A stretch of DNA of 64,000 nucleotides, taken from positions 1 through 64,000 of the forward strand of contig NZ_JNXT01000041.1 in assembly GCF_000716675.1 (NCBI RefSeq), in the 5' to 3' direction. Below the pieces are notes generated by a model. It had not been told where the DNA came from, did not search any database, and worked only from the letters and a program-made list of their open reading frames with translations. This document shows, in pieces, positions 37,995 through 46,402 of the stretch. Source of the stretch: Streptomyces alboflavus. GTDB lineage: Bacteria > Actinomycetota > Actinomycetes > Streptomycetales > Streptomycetaceae. A program made the position numbers and the translations under genes. Numbering within the stretch: position 1 is the stretch's first letter; each line of letters starts with the position of its first letter.

Positions 37995-38196
37995 TCGCCG
38001 GGCGGGCTGCCCTGCGGGCACTCAGGGAGGCGTTCCTGGCGGTCTTCCAGGCCTCGTGCAGGCCGCCGCCGGTGGGGCAGTCGTCCCCGCCGCTCGTGTC
38101 CCCGTCCTGGCACGGGCGGCAGCCGTACAGGTGGATGACGTAAGCGGTGTACGCCACCGTGGCCCGCGCGTCGAGCTCGGCACCGCCGCTGCTCAC
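37962..38196. repeat. segmental duplication, copy A
   Basis: About 235 bp, covering the three-cysteine gene and the last 33 bp of the FG-GAP lipoprotein gene. Copy B at 39524-39752 is clearly similar across its length and includes a remnant of the same lipoprotein 3' end. Confidence 0.8.
37966..38196 (-). CDS. small three-cysteine protein, copy A
   Basis: 76 residues from the GTG at 38196, which overlaps the stop of the upstream 74-residue gene (GTGA). Core: ELDARATVAYTAYVIHLYGC, then RPCQDGDTSGGDDCPTGGG and EAWKTARNASLSARR. The pattern H-x3-C-x2-C-x10-C is identical in copy B (39549) and looks like a metal site or redox CxxC. The tail differs from B (PATTRTPPSRT), because a stop codon present in B is absent. 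The gene runs antisense into the lipoprotein 3' end. Function unknown; such genes recur beside XRE regulators in Streptomyces. Confidence 0.7.
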   Translation of the reverse strand: MSSGGAELDARATVAYTAYVIHLYGCRPCQDGDTSGGDDCPTGGGLHEAWKTARNASLSARRAARPATTRTPPSRT

Positions 38197-38417
38197 GACT
38201 GCGGTCCCACATGGCTTGCCGCCGCTCCTCGCCGGATCACTGCGGCCAGGCGCGTCGCCACGTCCGAGCGCACCCGCCCCAGCTCGACGAGCCGCAGTTG
38301 AGGTGAGGCGGGGTCGCCCCTGAGTGAGGGCAGCACGATGCCCGCATCAGCCAGCGCCGCTCTCAAGGCCTCCACCGCTGCGTGCGGGTCGACGTCCTTG
38401 CGTTCTGTCGTTGCCAT
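38193..38417 (-). CDS. small hypothetical protein
   Basis: 74 residues from the ATG at 38417 (MATTERKDVDPHAAVEALRAAL). Helical N-terminal half with VEALRAALADAGIVLPSL, then LVELGRVRSDVATRLAAVIRRG. No cysteines, signal or membrane segment. Its TGA overlaps the GTG of the three-cysteine gene, making a two-gene unit. It is divergent from the XRE/DUF5753 regulator (221 bp apart), which probably controls it. The family is unknown to me, though small proteins like this recur near such regulators. Confidence 0.65.
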   Translation of the reverse strand: MATTERKDVDPHAAVEALRAALADAGIVLPSLRGDPASPQLRLVELGRVRSDVATRLAAVIRRGAAASHVGPQS

Positions 38418-38638
38418 GAACGGAACGCTAGAAGTCACGAGTTGGCTGGCGGTACGCTGTTTTCTCGAGTTTGCTCTCCGCCCGCCAAGATTGCTGATCT
38501 TTTCTCGCAGGCCCTGCCTGACCCCGTGGAACGGGGGCGAAGGCCCGGCCAAGCTGATGGATCAAGACTCCTGGAAGGGAGAGCGTCCATGGCTCGCCAG
38601 TTGCGCCCGGCACGGACAGCAAGGTCGAGGGTTGACCG

Positions 38639-39490
38639 GTGACCACTGACTACCAGCAAGCCAGGGTGGCCCTGGGGGCGCGACTGCGCGAACTCCGGTT
38701 CACCTGCCCCGGTGGTCGGCTCACCGGTCAGCAGCTCGCCCAGCGGCTCGGCTGGCCCGGTTCCAAGGTCAGCAAGCTGGAGAACGGCAGGCAGACGGCC
38801 ACACCCGAGGATCTGAGGGCGTGGGCCGACGCGACCGGCCAGCCGGGCGCGTACGCGGAGCTTGCCGCCCGCCTGGCGGGGTTCGAGTCACACATCAGGT
38901 CCTGGCGTCGCGCGCTGGCGAACGGCTTCAAGCCGCTGCACGAAGGGCTGAGCGCCGAGATCGACCGCACCTCGGACCTGTGGATCTGGGAAGAGTCCGT
39001 GATCGCGGGACTGTTGCAGACCCCCGAGTACGCGCGCCACGTCATCCAGCGCTACGCCGAGCTGCTGGGCGGAGCCAGCGACATCGAGGCCGCCGTGCGT
39101 TCCCGGGCACAGCGGCAGGAGTGGCTGTACCGGCCCGGTCACAAGCTGCGCGTCCTGATGTGGGAGGCCGCGTTGCGATCGCTGATCTGTCCGCCCTCGG
39201 TGCTGGCCGCGCAGCTCGACCGCCTCACCGGGATGCTCGGGATGGACACCGTGGAGCTCGGCATCGTCCCGTTCACAGCCTCTGTGAAGATCGTGCCCGC
39301 CAACGGCTTCTGGGTTCTTGACGACCGCCTGGTGGTCGCGGAGGACTGGCACGCCGAGATGTGGTTGGACGACGCCGACAACATCGCCTTGTACGGGAAG
39401 GTCTGGAAGACCCTCAGCGAGTCGGCCGTGTACGGGGCCGACGCCCACAACGTGATCAACGCGGCCCGGCGCGCCCTGAACCCTCAGTGA
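38639..39490 (+). CDS. XRE regulator with DUF5753 (Scr1-type)
   Basis: 283 residues from a GTG. N-terminal XRE helix-turn-helix (LTGQQLAQRLGWPGSKVSKLENGRQTATPEDLRAWADATG), then the DUF5753 domain (FKPLHEGLSAEIDRTSDLWIWEESVIAGLLQTPEYARHV, QRQEWLYRPGHKLRVLMWEAALR, VELGIVPF). In Streptomyces such regulators (WhiJ/Scr1/BldB neighbourhoods) are usually accompanied by a DUF397 gene; none is seen here. Instead it sits between two three-cysteine genes. It is divergent from the 74-residue gene and convergent with the copy B unit. A likely local regulator. Confidence 0.85.
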   Translation: MTTDYQQARVALGARLRELRFTCPGGRLTGQQLAQRLGWPGSKVSKLENGRQTATPEDLRAWADATGQPGAYAELAARLAGFESHIRSWRRALANGFKPLHEGLSAEIDRTSDLWIWEESVIAGLLQTPEYARHVIQRYAELLGGASDIEAAVRSRAQRQEWLYRPGHKLRVLMWEAALRSLICPPSVLAAQLDRLTGMLGMDTVELGIVPFTASVKIVPANGFWVLDDRLVVAEDWHAEMWLDDADNIALYGKVWKTLSESAVYGADAHNVINAARRALNPQ

Positions 39491-39523
39491 CCCATCGTGG
39501 GAGTTCCGGGCGCCCCGAGTGAC

Positions 39524-39752
39524 GGGGTCACGTTCTCCACGGTGGGGTTCAGGTAGTCGCCGGGTGCGGTGTGCGGCGGGCGCGCAGGGAGGCGTTCCTG
39601 GCTGTTTTCCAGGCTTCGCGCAGGCGGGTGCCGGTGGTGCAGGCGTCGTCGCCGTTCGTGTCCCCGTCCTGGCACGGGTGGCAGCCGTGCAGGTGGCTTA
39701 CGTAAGCGGTGTACGCCTCCGTGGCCCGCGCGTCCAACTCGGCGGTGCTCAC
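39524..39752. repeat. segmental duplication, copy B
   Basis: About 229 bp, similar to 37962-38196. Its left end GGGGTCACGTTCTCCACGGT is the FG-GAP lipoprotein 3' end (VTFSTVGF), without any remaining lipoprotein gene here: a scar of the duplication. Confidence 0.8.
39549..39752 (-). CDS. small three-cysteine protein, copy B
   Basis: 67 residues from the GTG at 39752 (MSTAELDARATEAYTAYVSH), overlapping the stop of the 168-residue gene (GTGA). It keeps the same H-x3-C-x2-C-x10-C spacing as copy A (HLHGCHPCQDGDTNGDDAC) and the EAWKTARNASLRARR helix. It ends 11 codons earlier than A. Retention of all three cysteines in both copies argues for function. The pairing with a different upstream partner than copy A (168 vs 74 residues) suggests the cysteine protein is the exchangeable module. 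Likely cytoplasmic. Confidence 0.7.
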   Translation of the reverse strand: MSTAELDARATEAYTAYVSHLHGCHPCQDGDTNGDDACTTGTRLREAWKTARNASLRARRTPHPATT

Positions 39753-40255
39753 GGCTCGACCGCCCGCAGAGTCTCCGCCGTCATGAGCAGCGCGCTCAGG
39801 TGCGCGGGGTCGCACAGGTCGCCGGGGACGGTGGGCTGGACGACCCAGCGGGTGAGGGTCGACACCGGGTGGCCCAGGCGCGGGACGCCGAGGAAGGTGT
39901 GGGTGGTCAGTCGTTCCTCCGGCCTGTTCCAGGGGGAGTTGGGGGCGATGAGGACGTAGTACGGGCCGGAGGCGCTGCGGGTGTCGCGGATGACGGGGCC
40001 CGCGAGCCAGTCGCGCAGGAAGGCGGTCACGGTGGGCAGGTCGTCGCTGTGGACGGCGGCATGGACGCGGGTGGCGGGGACGCGGATGGCGTCGAAGCGG
40101 GGGCCGAGGGGGAGGAGGGCGATGCCGCGTTCGGCCCAGGCGGCGTGGACGGTGGCCGGGTGGGGGTCGGCTCCGGCGAGCCAGGCGCTGGTGCGGTGTT
40201 TGTCGAGGTCGGGGAGGGGTGTCGGGGGTCCCGGATGCGGGGGGAATCGGGTCAC
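39749..40255 (-). CDS. hypothetical protein, upstream partner of the three-cysteine gene
   Basis: 168 residues from the GTG at 40255. The N-terminus is Pro-rich (FPPHPGPPTPLPDLDKH), followed by AAWAERGIALLPLGPRFDAIRVPA, which weakly recalls the opening of bifunctional primase/polymerase-type proteins (AWAERGWPVLPL), but no catalytic motif of that family follows. Other stretches: VTAFLRDWLAGPVIRDTRSASGPYYVLIAPNSPW and FLGVPRLGHPVSTLTRWVVQP. Function unknown. It is translationally coupled to the cysteine gene (GTGA) and lies 86 bp downstream of the XRE gene at 40342-41604 on the same strand. Confidence 0.65.
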   Translation of the reverse strand: MTRFPPHPGPPTPLPDLDKHRTSAWLAGADPHPATVHAAWAERGIALLPLGPRFDAIRVPATRVHAAVHSDDLPTVTAFLRDWLAGPVIRDTRSASGPYYVLIAPNSPWNRPEERLTTHTFLGVPRLGHPVSTLTRWVVQPTVPGDLCDPAHLSALLMTAETLRAVEP

Positions 40256-40341
40256 GTGGTCGACCGTAGGTACGGCCGGGTCCTCTAAGGGGCAGGGCCC
40301 CTGACCCCTCACCGAGGGGGAGGATTCCTACCCCTCGGTGA

Positions 40342-41604
40342 TCAGACGGGCACGCCAAGTTCCCGCGCCAGCCCTTCGGCGTCCTCACGCACCATGCTCG
40401 GCCCCGACGTCACCAGGCCCGGCAGCGCCGACCGCGTGAAGAGGTTGAACTGGATGGTCTCCGGGGACTCCCGGTGGGCACGTTGCAGGTACGACACGAC
40501 GGCGGCGCCCTCGTTGCGCAGGCCGTGCGCCCGCGCCGTCTCGATGAGGTGGTACGAGCGGCGGGTGGCCGAGGGGATCCGGCGCAGGTTCAGGGCGTCC
40601 GCGACCTCCAGCGCCTTGCCCGGCTGCACCAGGTCGTTGTGCATGGTGATGGCGTATCCGTCGACGACGCCCCGCCCGAAGATCAGCCACGGGTGCGCGT
40701 AGTCGTCGCCGAGCCTGCGTGCCGCCGCGTCGGCCTTGTCCCAGTACCGCCACGCGTCCCCCGCCTGCCCGGTCTTGGCGTAGGACAGGGCCACCGCCAG
40801 GTGGAGCAGCCCTCGGCGGGCGATGCACTCCGGGTCCTCCGTGTCCGGCAGTAGGGCCACGGCCTGCTCGGCGAGTTCGACCCGCGCCTCGGCCGCCTCG
40901 CCCGCGTCGCGGTGGACGTGGTTGACGTACCAGGCGGCTGCGGCGATGGCACGCGGGCTGTCGGCGTCCTGCGCCGCCGCCATCGCCCGGTCGCCGGTGA
41001 GCATGATCAGGTCCGGGGCGGGCTGGAAGGACAGGAACAACTGAGCCAGGTGGTACGCCTCGGCCTGTGCCATCAGCGCCCTGCGCCGGTCCGCGCCTTC
41101 GAGGGTCCGGGCGGCGTGCCGGGTGTCGGCGAGCAGTGCGGGCAGGAGACGGCCGATGCGGGTGCGGTTGCCCTCGGCGGAGTCCCGCCCGGTTGCGGGC
41201 TGTTCAGCCGCGTGCCACAGCTTCCACGCCTGCCGCAGCCTGGCGGCGAGCACCTCGACCGGCTCGGCCGGTCGGGCGGCGGCAACCAACTGGTGCTTGT
41301 TCAAGGCCTGCTTGACGAGGGGCAGTTGCCGGTGCTCGGCCTTGGTGAAGCTGGCGGCGGCGATGCGGTCGTCCCCGGTGAGTTCCGCGATGTCCTCGAC
41401 CCCGAGGACCTGCGCGAGCCGCAGCAACTTGGGCAGCCGGGGCATCGCGATGGTGCCCCGCTCGATGGCCTTCACCCACTCCTCGGAGTGGCCCATCACG
41501 TCCGCGACGTACGCACGGGTCCTGCCCGTACGGGTCCGCGCGCGCTGCACACGCTGGCCGAAGGTGAGCTGAGGTACCTCACCGGTGTCGGGGGTCTCGG
41601 TCAT
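40342..41604 (-). CDS. XRE regulator with TPR-like C-terminal domain (1)
   Basis: 420 residues from the ATG at 41604. N-terminal XRE helix-turn-helix (LTFGQRVQRARTRTGRTRAYVADVMGHSEEWVKAIERGTIAMPRLPKLLRLAQVLGV) followed by a long helical domain with TPR-like signatures (RRGLLHLAVALSYAKTGQAGDAWRYWDKADAAARRLGDDY, SATRRSYHLIETARAHGLRNEGAAVVSYLQRAHRESPETIQFN). Similar in length and layout to the next gene, so tandem paralogues. Such XRE-TPR proteins often bind small peptides or act with a partner kinase, but no ligand is evident. It reads toward the 168-residue gene. Confidence 0.8.
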   Translation of the reverse strand: MTETPDTGEVPQLTFGQRVQRARTRTGRTRAYVADVMGHSEEWVKAIERGTIAMPRLPKLLRLAQVLGVEDIAELTGDDRIAAASFTKAEHRQLPLVKQALNKHQLVAAARPAEPVEVLAARLRQAWKLWHAAEQPATGRDSAEGNRTRIGRLLPALLADTRHAARTLEGADRRRALMAQAEAYHLAQLFLSFQPAPDLIMLTGDRAMAAAQDADSPRAIAAAAWYVNHVHRDAGEAAEARVELAEQAVALLPDTEDPECIARRGLLHLAVALSYAKTGQAGDAWRYWDKADAAARRLGDDYAHPWLIFGRGVVDGYAITMHNDLVQPGKALEVADALNLRRIPSATRRSYHLIETARAHGLRNEGAAVVSYLQRAHRESPETIQFNLFTRSALPGLVTSGPSMVREDAEGLARELGVPV

Positions 41605-41681
41605 ACCGGCGCCTCCGTTCAGGGCTCGACTCTCCGAACGTACCCCTGAAAGCCGCCCGTGCACGCAAGAAGCCTGGTCCT

Positions 41682-42935
41682 TCAGGCGGCCGACAAGCCG
41701 ATCCCCATGGCCAGTTCGGCCGCGCGGTGCCGTCGGCCCGCCTGCTTCGACTCGGTCTCCTCCAGGATGATGCGGCGGGCGTAGCCGTTGTAGCGGATCG
41801 TCTCGGGGGCGGCCTCGTAGGCCTTCTGGAGGGTGGCGATCGCCACGTCCGGCTGACCGTCGAGCTGGAAGCCGCGGGCCTCCTCGATCCGGTGCCGGGC
41901 CCGGCGCGGCCGTGACCTGATGACGGTCTTGTCCGCGCGGGCCGCCTGGCGCACCGACTCGCCGCCCTGGCGCAGCTCGACCGCCACGGTGACGGCGTGC
42001 GCGCCCATGATCGCCCGGCTGAAGCTGGTGACGGGGTGGAAGTAGTCGGCGGGGAGGCGGGCCGCCATGTCCTTCGCCTTGTCCCAGTGCCGCCACGCCG
42101 TGCCGGTGTCGCGGCGCCGGGCGGCGGTGTACCCCAGCTCGAACTCCAGGGCGCCCGCGATGGCGAGGACGTCGGCGGCGGCGTCCGGGAGGAGGGGTTC
42201 CAGGAAGCGGACGGCTTCGACGTTGATGGCGTCGGCGGCGTCGAAGTGCCGGGGCCCGCTGTCGCGGTGGGCCTGCGCCAGGAGCCAGGCGGCCACGCCG
42301 ATGGCGTGCGGGTCGCCGGAGTCCTGTGCGGCGACCATGCCGCGCTCCGCGACCCGCCACAGCAGGGCCGCGTCGGGCTGGTAGGCGAGGAAGAACTGCG
42401 ACAGCGAGTACGTCTCGGCAAGGTGGGCCTGGGCCGCTCGCCGCTCGGCCGCCGTCTCGGCGTGCCGGGCGATCGCCCGCGCGTCGCGGATCAGGTCGGG
42501 CAGCAACCTGCCGATGGTCTCGCGGTGGTTGGGCGACTGGTGCCGGGCCTTCCAGGCCGCGTGCAGGCGGGCCTCCAGGTGTGCGACGGGGGGCGGTTCG
42601 ACGGCCGTCGCTAGGGCGAAGTCGTCGACGGCCGCCTGGACGGCGGCGAGGCGGGGGTGGCCGGGCCCAGCGAACAGATCCACGTGCGCGTCAGGGCGGC
42701 CGGTCAGCTCTGCCAGGTCGCGTACCCGCAGCGCCTCGGCGATGCGCAGCACCATGTCGAGCGCCGGGGCCCGCTGCTGGCCGTTCTCGATCTTGCGGAG
42801 GGTGTGCACCGACACCCCGACGAAGTCCGCGAGTTGGGCGCGGGTCATGCCACGGCGCTCGCGCAGGATCTGCACGCGCTGGCCGAAGCGCAGCGGATCG
42901 GCGTACGGGTCCGGCGTGTCACCTGAGGACGTCAC
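41682..42935 (-). CDS. XRE regulator with TPR-like C-terminal domain (2)
   Basis: 417 residues from the GTG at 42935. Helix-turn-helix: LRFGQRVQILRERRGMTRAQLADFVGVSVHTLRKIENGQQRAPALDMVLRIAEALRV. The C-terminal helical repeats parallel the preceding paralogue (ETYSLSQFFLAYQPDAALLWRVAERGMVAAQDSGDPHAIGVAAWLL; DTGTAWRHWDKAKDMAARLPADYFHP; PDVAIATLQKAYEAAPETIRYNGYARRIILEE). It is 77 bp upstream of paralogue 1, probably co-transcribed, and divergent from the FG-GAP cluster, whose first promoter lies in the shared 285-bp region. Confidence 0.8.
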   Translation of the reverse strand: MTSSGDTPDPYADPLRFGQRVQILRERRGMTRAQLADFVGVSVHTLRKIENGQQRAPALDMVLRIAEALRVRDLAELTGRPDAHVDLFAGPGHPRLAAVQAAVDDFALATAVEPPPVAHLEARLHAAWKARHQSPNHRETIGRLLPDLIRDARAIARHAETAAERRAAQAHLAETYSLSQFFLAYQPDAALLWRVAERGMVAAQDSGDPHAIGVAAWLLAQAHRDSGPRHFDAADAINVEAVRFLEPLLPDAAADVLAIAGALEFELGYTAARRRDTGTAWRHWDKAKDMAARLPADYFHPVTSFSRAIMGAHAVTVAVELRQGGESVRQAARADKTVIRSRPRRARHRIEEARGFQLDGQPDVAIATLQKAYEAAPETIRYNGYARRIILEETESKQAGRRHRAAELAMGIGLSAA

Positions 42936-43220
42936 GGCCTTGCCCCTCTCTGAACGGCTCACCACCGCCAGCGTATGGCGCGCGGCCGGACGCGCGTGAG
43001 CCTTCCGCGCACTCCGGGCACGCGTGGGGACGCGGAGGCGCCTGGGACCGAGGCCCGCCCGCCCCGTGCCCGGGGGAGCCGAGCCCCCTCCCCAGAAGCC
43101 CCCGGCTCGCACAACCTTTCCCACCCCCCACCGGTCACACCCCCGGAACCCCACACCACCGTTCACCCAAAGTCCACCTCCAGGTGACCCCCGGTGAACC
43201 CACAAGCCCGGGAGCCCCAC

Positions 43221-44615
43221 GTGCGCGCAAGAAGCCTGGCCGTCGCGGTCGCCGCCGCAGCCCTCACCGCCGGAGGGCTCACGCTGCCCCTGGCCGGGAC
43301 GGCCGTCGCGGCGCCCGCCGCCCTGAAGGACGACTTCAACGGGGACGGCTACCGCGACCTCGCGGTGGGCGCGCCGAACGGCAACTCGGTGACGGTCACG
43401 TACGGCTCGGCCTCCGGCGTGAAGCCGGGACGCGGCACGACCGTCACGCAGAACACCGCCGGGGTGCCGGGTACGACGGAGCCCGGCGACGAGTTCGGCG
43501 AGAGCGTCACCAGCGGTGACGTGAACAGCGACGGCTACGCCGACCTGATCGTGGGCGCCCCCGGCGAGAAGACCCCCGGAAAGCCCGGCGGCACCGTCAC
43601 TATCGTCTGGGGCGGCAAGAACGGCTTCAAGACGGGCGGCAAGACCCTCACCGCGCCGAGCGCCGACGACCGCCGGTTCGGCGAGGCCGCGACCTTCGTC
43701 GACATCGACGGGGACGAGGTGGCCAACCTCGCGGTGATCAGCGGCAACCACTGGTGGTACTACGCCGACGGCACCCCGCAGGACGGCCGCGCGATCCCGC
43801 TCGAAACCGACTTCCTGCCCAAGAACGTCCGCCTGGACGACATGACCGCCGGCCACTTCACGAACAAGGACGGCTACACGTACATCCTCGCGGGCGAGCG
43901 CGAGGACGGCGGTGCCTACACCGCGTACATGAAGGGCGGCGCCGGTGACCTCGGCTACTGGTCGGGCGTCCTGGCCGAGGGCGACGACCGGACGGCGACG
44001 CGCGGACCGCTCGCCGGGGGCGACGTCAACGGCGACGGCTACGACGACCTGATTACCGGCAACCCGCGCGCGGGCAAGGGCGGTTCGGTCAGCGTGCGCC
44101 TCGGCGCCGACTCCAAGCTGGGCGCGCCCGTGACGTACACGCAGGACAGCGCGGGCGTGCCGGGCGCGGACGAGGCGGGCGACGGCTTCGGCGCGGCGGT
44201 CGCCGCGGGCGACGTGACCGGGGACGGCCGCGCGGACGTGGCCGTGGGCGCGCCCGGCGAACAGGTGGGAACCGTTCCGGGCACGGGGAGCGTGACCCTG
44301 TTCAAGAGCGCGGCGAACGGTGGCCTGACCGGTGGCAAGGCCTGGCACCAGGAGACGACGGGCGTCCCTGGAGTCGCCGAGAAGAACGACCAGTTCGGAT
44401 CTTCCGTGCGCCTGAAGGACATCAACAGGAACGGCAGGGCCGACCTGGCGATCGGTGCGCGCGGCGAGGACATCGGCACGTCGGCGGACGCGGGCGCCGT
44501 GTGGGTCCTTCGCGGTACGACGACGGGTGCGACGACGCCGTACGCGACCTCCTTCAACGGCTCGGACTTCGGCGCGGGCGGCGCGGGGCGCGGCTTCGGC
44601 GAGACGCTCCGCTAG
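43221..44615 (+). CDS. secreted FG-GAP/VCBS repeat protein (tandem 1)
   Basis: 464 residues from the GTG at 43221 (GGGAG 6 nt upstream; a GTG at 43194 is possible). Signal peptide VRARSLAVAVAAAALTAGGLTLPLAGTAVAAPA. Blades of the integrin-alpha-like FG-GAP type follow: DDFNGDGYRDLAVGAP, DVNSDGYADLIVGAPGE, DVNGDGYDDLITGNP, DVTGDGRADVAVGAPGE, DINRNGRADLAIGARGE, separated by TQNTAGVPGT-type linkers. This predicts an extracellular Ca2+-binding seven-bladed propeller without a membrane anchor. First of four tandem paralogues; probably surface or matrix binding. Confidence 0.88.
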   Translation: MRARSLAVAVAAAALTAGGLTLPLAGTAVAAPAALKDDFNGDGYRDLAVGAPNGNSVTVTYGSASGVKPGRGTTVTQNTAGVPGTTEPGDEFGESVTSGDVNSDGYADLIVGAPGEKTPGKPGGTVTIVWGGKNGFKTGGKTLTAPSADDRRFGEAATFVDIDGDEVANLAVISGNHWWYYADGTPQDGRAIPLETDFLPKNVRLDDMTAGHFTNKDGYTYILAGEREDGGAYTAYMKGGAGDLGYWSGVLAEGDDRTATRGPLAGGDVNGDGYDDLITGNPRAGKGGSVSVRLGADSKLGAPVTYTQDSAGVPGADEAGDGFGAAVAAGDVTGDGRADVAVGAPGEQVGTVPGTGSVTLFKSAANGGLTGGKAWHQETTGVPGVAEKNDQFGSSVRLKDINRNGRADLAIGARGEDIGTSADAGAVWVLRGTTTGATTPYATSFNGSDFGAGGAGRGFGETLR

Positions 44616-44672
44616 GCACTGCCGCCGCGCCGACCTTCAACTCACCTACGTACAACGCTGGTTGGAGCTACC

Positions 44673-46106
44673 TTGCGCAAGAAGACTCTCTCCGCCGCCG
44701 TGCTGTGCGCGGCGACCGTACTCAGTGTCGCGGGCCTGTCCGCGACCCCCGCCGCCGCGGCCGGGCCCGCCCCGAAGCCGAAGGCGGACTTCAACGGCGA
44801 CGGCTACGCGGACCTCGCGGTCGGCGTGCCCGGCGCCACGGTCGGCGGCAAGGCCAAGGCGGGCTACGTGAACGTGGTCTGGGGCGGCAAGAAGGGCCTC
44901 GGCGGCCACGGCTCGACGACCGTCAGCCAGGGCACCGCCGGGGTTCCCGGCACCGTCGAGAAGGACGACGGCTTCGGGGCCTCGGTGTCGACCGGCGACA
45001 TGAACGGCGACGGCCGGACGGACATCGTCGTGGGTACGCCCGGTGAGGACAACTCGGCGGGAGCCTCCGCGGGCACCCTCACCGTCCTCTGGGGCGCCAA
45101 GTCCGGCATCAAGGGCGGCTTCACGGCCGCCAACGGCGCCTACGCGGGCAACCAGATCGGCGGCCTCGTCAGCACCGGCGACTACGACGGCGACGGCGAC
45201 CAGGACATCGCGCTCAGCACGAGGAACGACGAGCGCGCCGCGATGGAGACGCGCCCGGGGCCGTTCAAGGCCGGATCCCCCGCGACCCTCCAGCGCGTCG
45301 ACAGCTGGCACTTCAGCGGTCCCCGCGCGGTGACGTCCGGCGACTTCGACGCGGACGGCCGCGACGACCTCGCGGTCACGTACGGGGGCATGGAGATCGC
45401 GGGCACGGCCGTGTACGGCACCAAGTCCGGGGCGTGGAAGGCGGCGTGGCGCGCGGGCGACACCGCGACGGCGCTCGCCACCGGCGACTTCGACGGCGAC
45501 GGCACCGCCGACCTCGCCCTCGGCGAGGTGCGGCCCAACCCCGAGGCGGAGGAGGGCGACGAGGGCTTCTGCGCGGAGCGGCTCGGCGGCGCCATCGCGA
45601 CCGTCTACGGCAAGTCCGGTACGACCCTGGGCGGCGCCGTGTCCTGCACCACCCAGGACACGGACCGCGTCGACGGCAACGCCGAGGCCGACGACAACTT
45701 CGGCGCGGCGCTCGCCGTGGGCGACCTCGACCGCGAGGACGGCGACGAGCTGATCGCGGGCGCGAGCGCCGAGTCGGTCGGCATCGACAAGGACGCCGGC
45801 GCGTACTGGATCCTGGAGTCCACCGGCACCGGCAAGGAGCTGTACGGCTCCGGCCTCAACCAGACGTCCCCGGGCGTCCCCGGCACGTCCGAGGCGGGCG
45901 ACCGCTTCGGCGCGGCGATCGCCGTGGACGACTACAACGGCGACACCTACCCGGACTCGGCCGTCGCCGCTCCCGGCGAGAACGCCTCGTCCGGCGGGGT
46001 CTGGTACGGCACCCCGAAGGACCGCCCGTCGCCGCAGGTGTCGGTGACTCCGGCGAAGCTGGGGCTCGCGGGGGCGCGGGCTTACGGGGCGGTGCTCGGC
46101 CAGTAG
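44673..46106 (+). CDS. secreted FG-GAP/VCBS repeat protein (tandem 2)
   Basis: 477 residues from a TTG with TTGGAGC about 6 nt upstream. Signal peptide MRKKTLSAAVLCAATVLSVAGLSATPAAAA. Blades: DFNGDGYADLAVGVPG, DMNGDGRTDIVVGTPGE, DYDGDGDQDIALS, DFDADGRDDLAVTY, DFDGDGTADLALGE, DLDREDGDELIAGAS and DYNGDTYPDSAVAAPGE. The segment GGKAKAGYVNVVWGGKKGL is nearly identical to tandem 4 (GGKAKAGYVNVVWGGPKGL), also at DNA level, marking these two as the closest pair. The C-terminus ends ARAYGAVLGQ without an anchor. Confidence 0.88.
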   Translation: MRKKTLSAAVLCAATVLSVAGLSATPAAAAGPAPKPKADFNGDGYADLAVGVPGATVGGKAKAGYVNVVWGGKKGLGGHGSTTVSQGTAGVPGTVEKDDGFGASVSTGDMNGDGRTDIVVGTPGEDNSAGASAGTLTVLWGAKSGIKGGFTAANGAYAGNQIGGLVSTGDYDGDGDQDIALSTRNDERAAMETRPGPFKAGSPATLQRVDSWHFSGPRAVTSGDFDADGRDDLAVTYGGMEIAGTAVYGTKSGAWKAAWRAGDTATALATGDFDGDGTADLALGEVRPNPEAEEGDEGFCAERLGGAIATVYGKSGTTLGGAVSCTTQDTDRVDGNAEADDNFGAALAVGDLDREDGDELIAGASAESVGIDKDAGAYWILESTGTGKELYGSGLNQTSPGVPGTSEAGDRFGAAIAVDDYNGDTYPDSAVAAPGENASSGGVWYGTPKDRPSPQVSVTPAKLGLAGARAYGAVLGQ

Positions 46107-46402
46107 GACGGTGAGTGGGCCCGCGCGGGACCAGGGCGGCGATGCGCGGGCCCGCACAGGACGGTGTGATGGGGGCGCCCGCGCCTCCCCGGCGAGCGCG
46201 GGCACCTCCCTCTCACCACACCCCTTCATCACTGCCCCAGCGCTCCCCCTCCATAACGACACGGCAACTGCTCATCGACCTCATACAACCCACACATCCC
46301 ACAAGTGGTCTCTCCTAGACCGAGGTTGAGGACAACGCGCCCACGAACGCGCGGCCAACCCCCGGCAAACACATTCACCGGCACCGCAGGAGAGACCACC
46401 GC

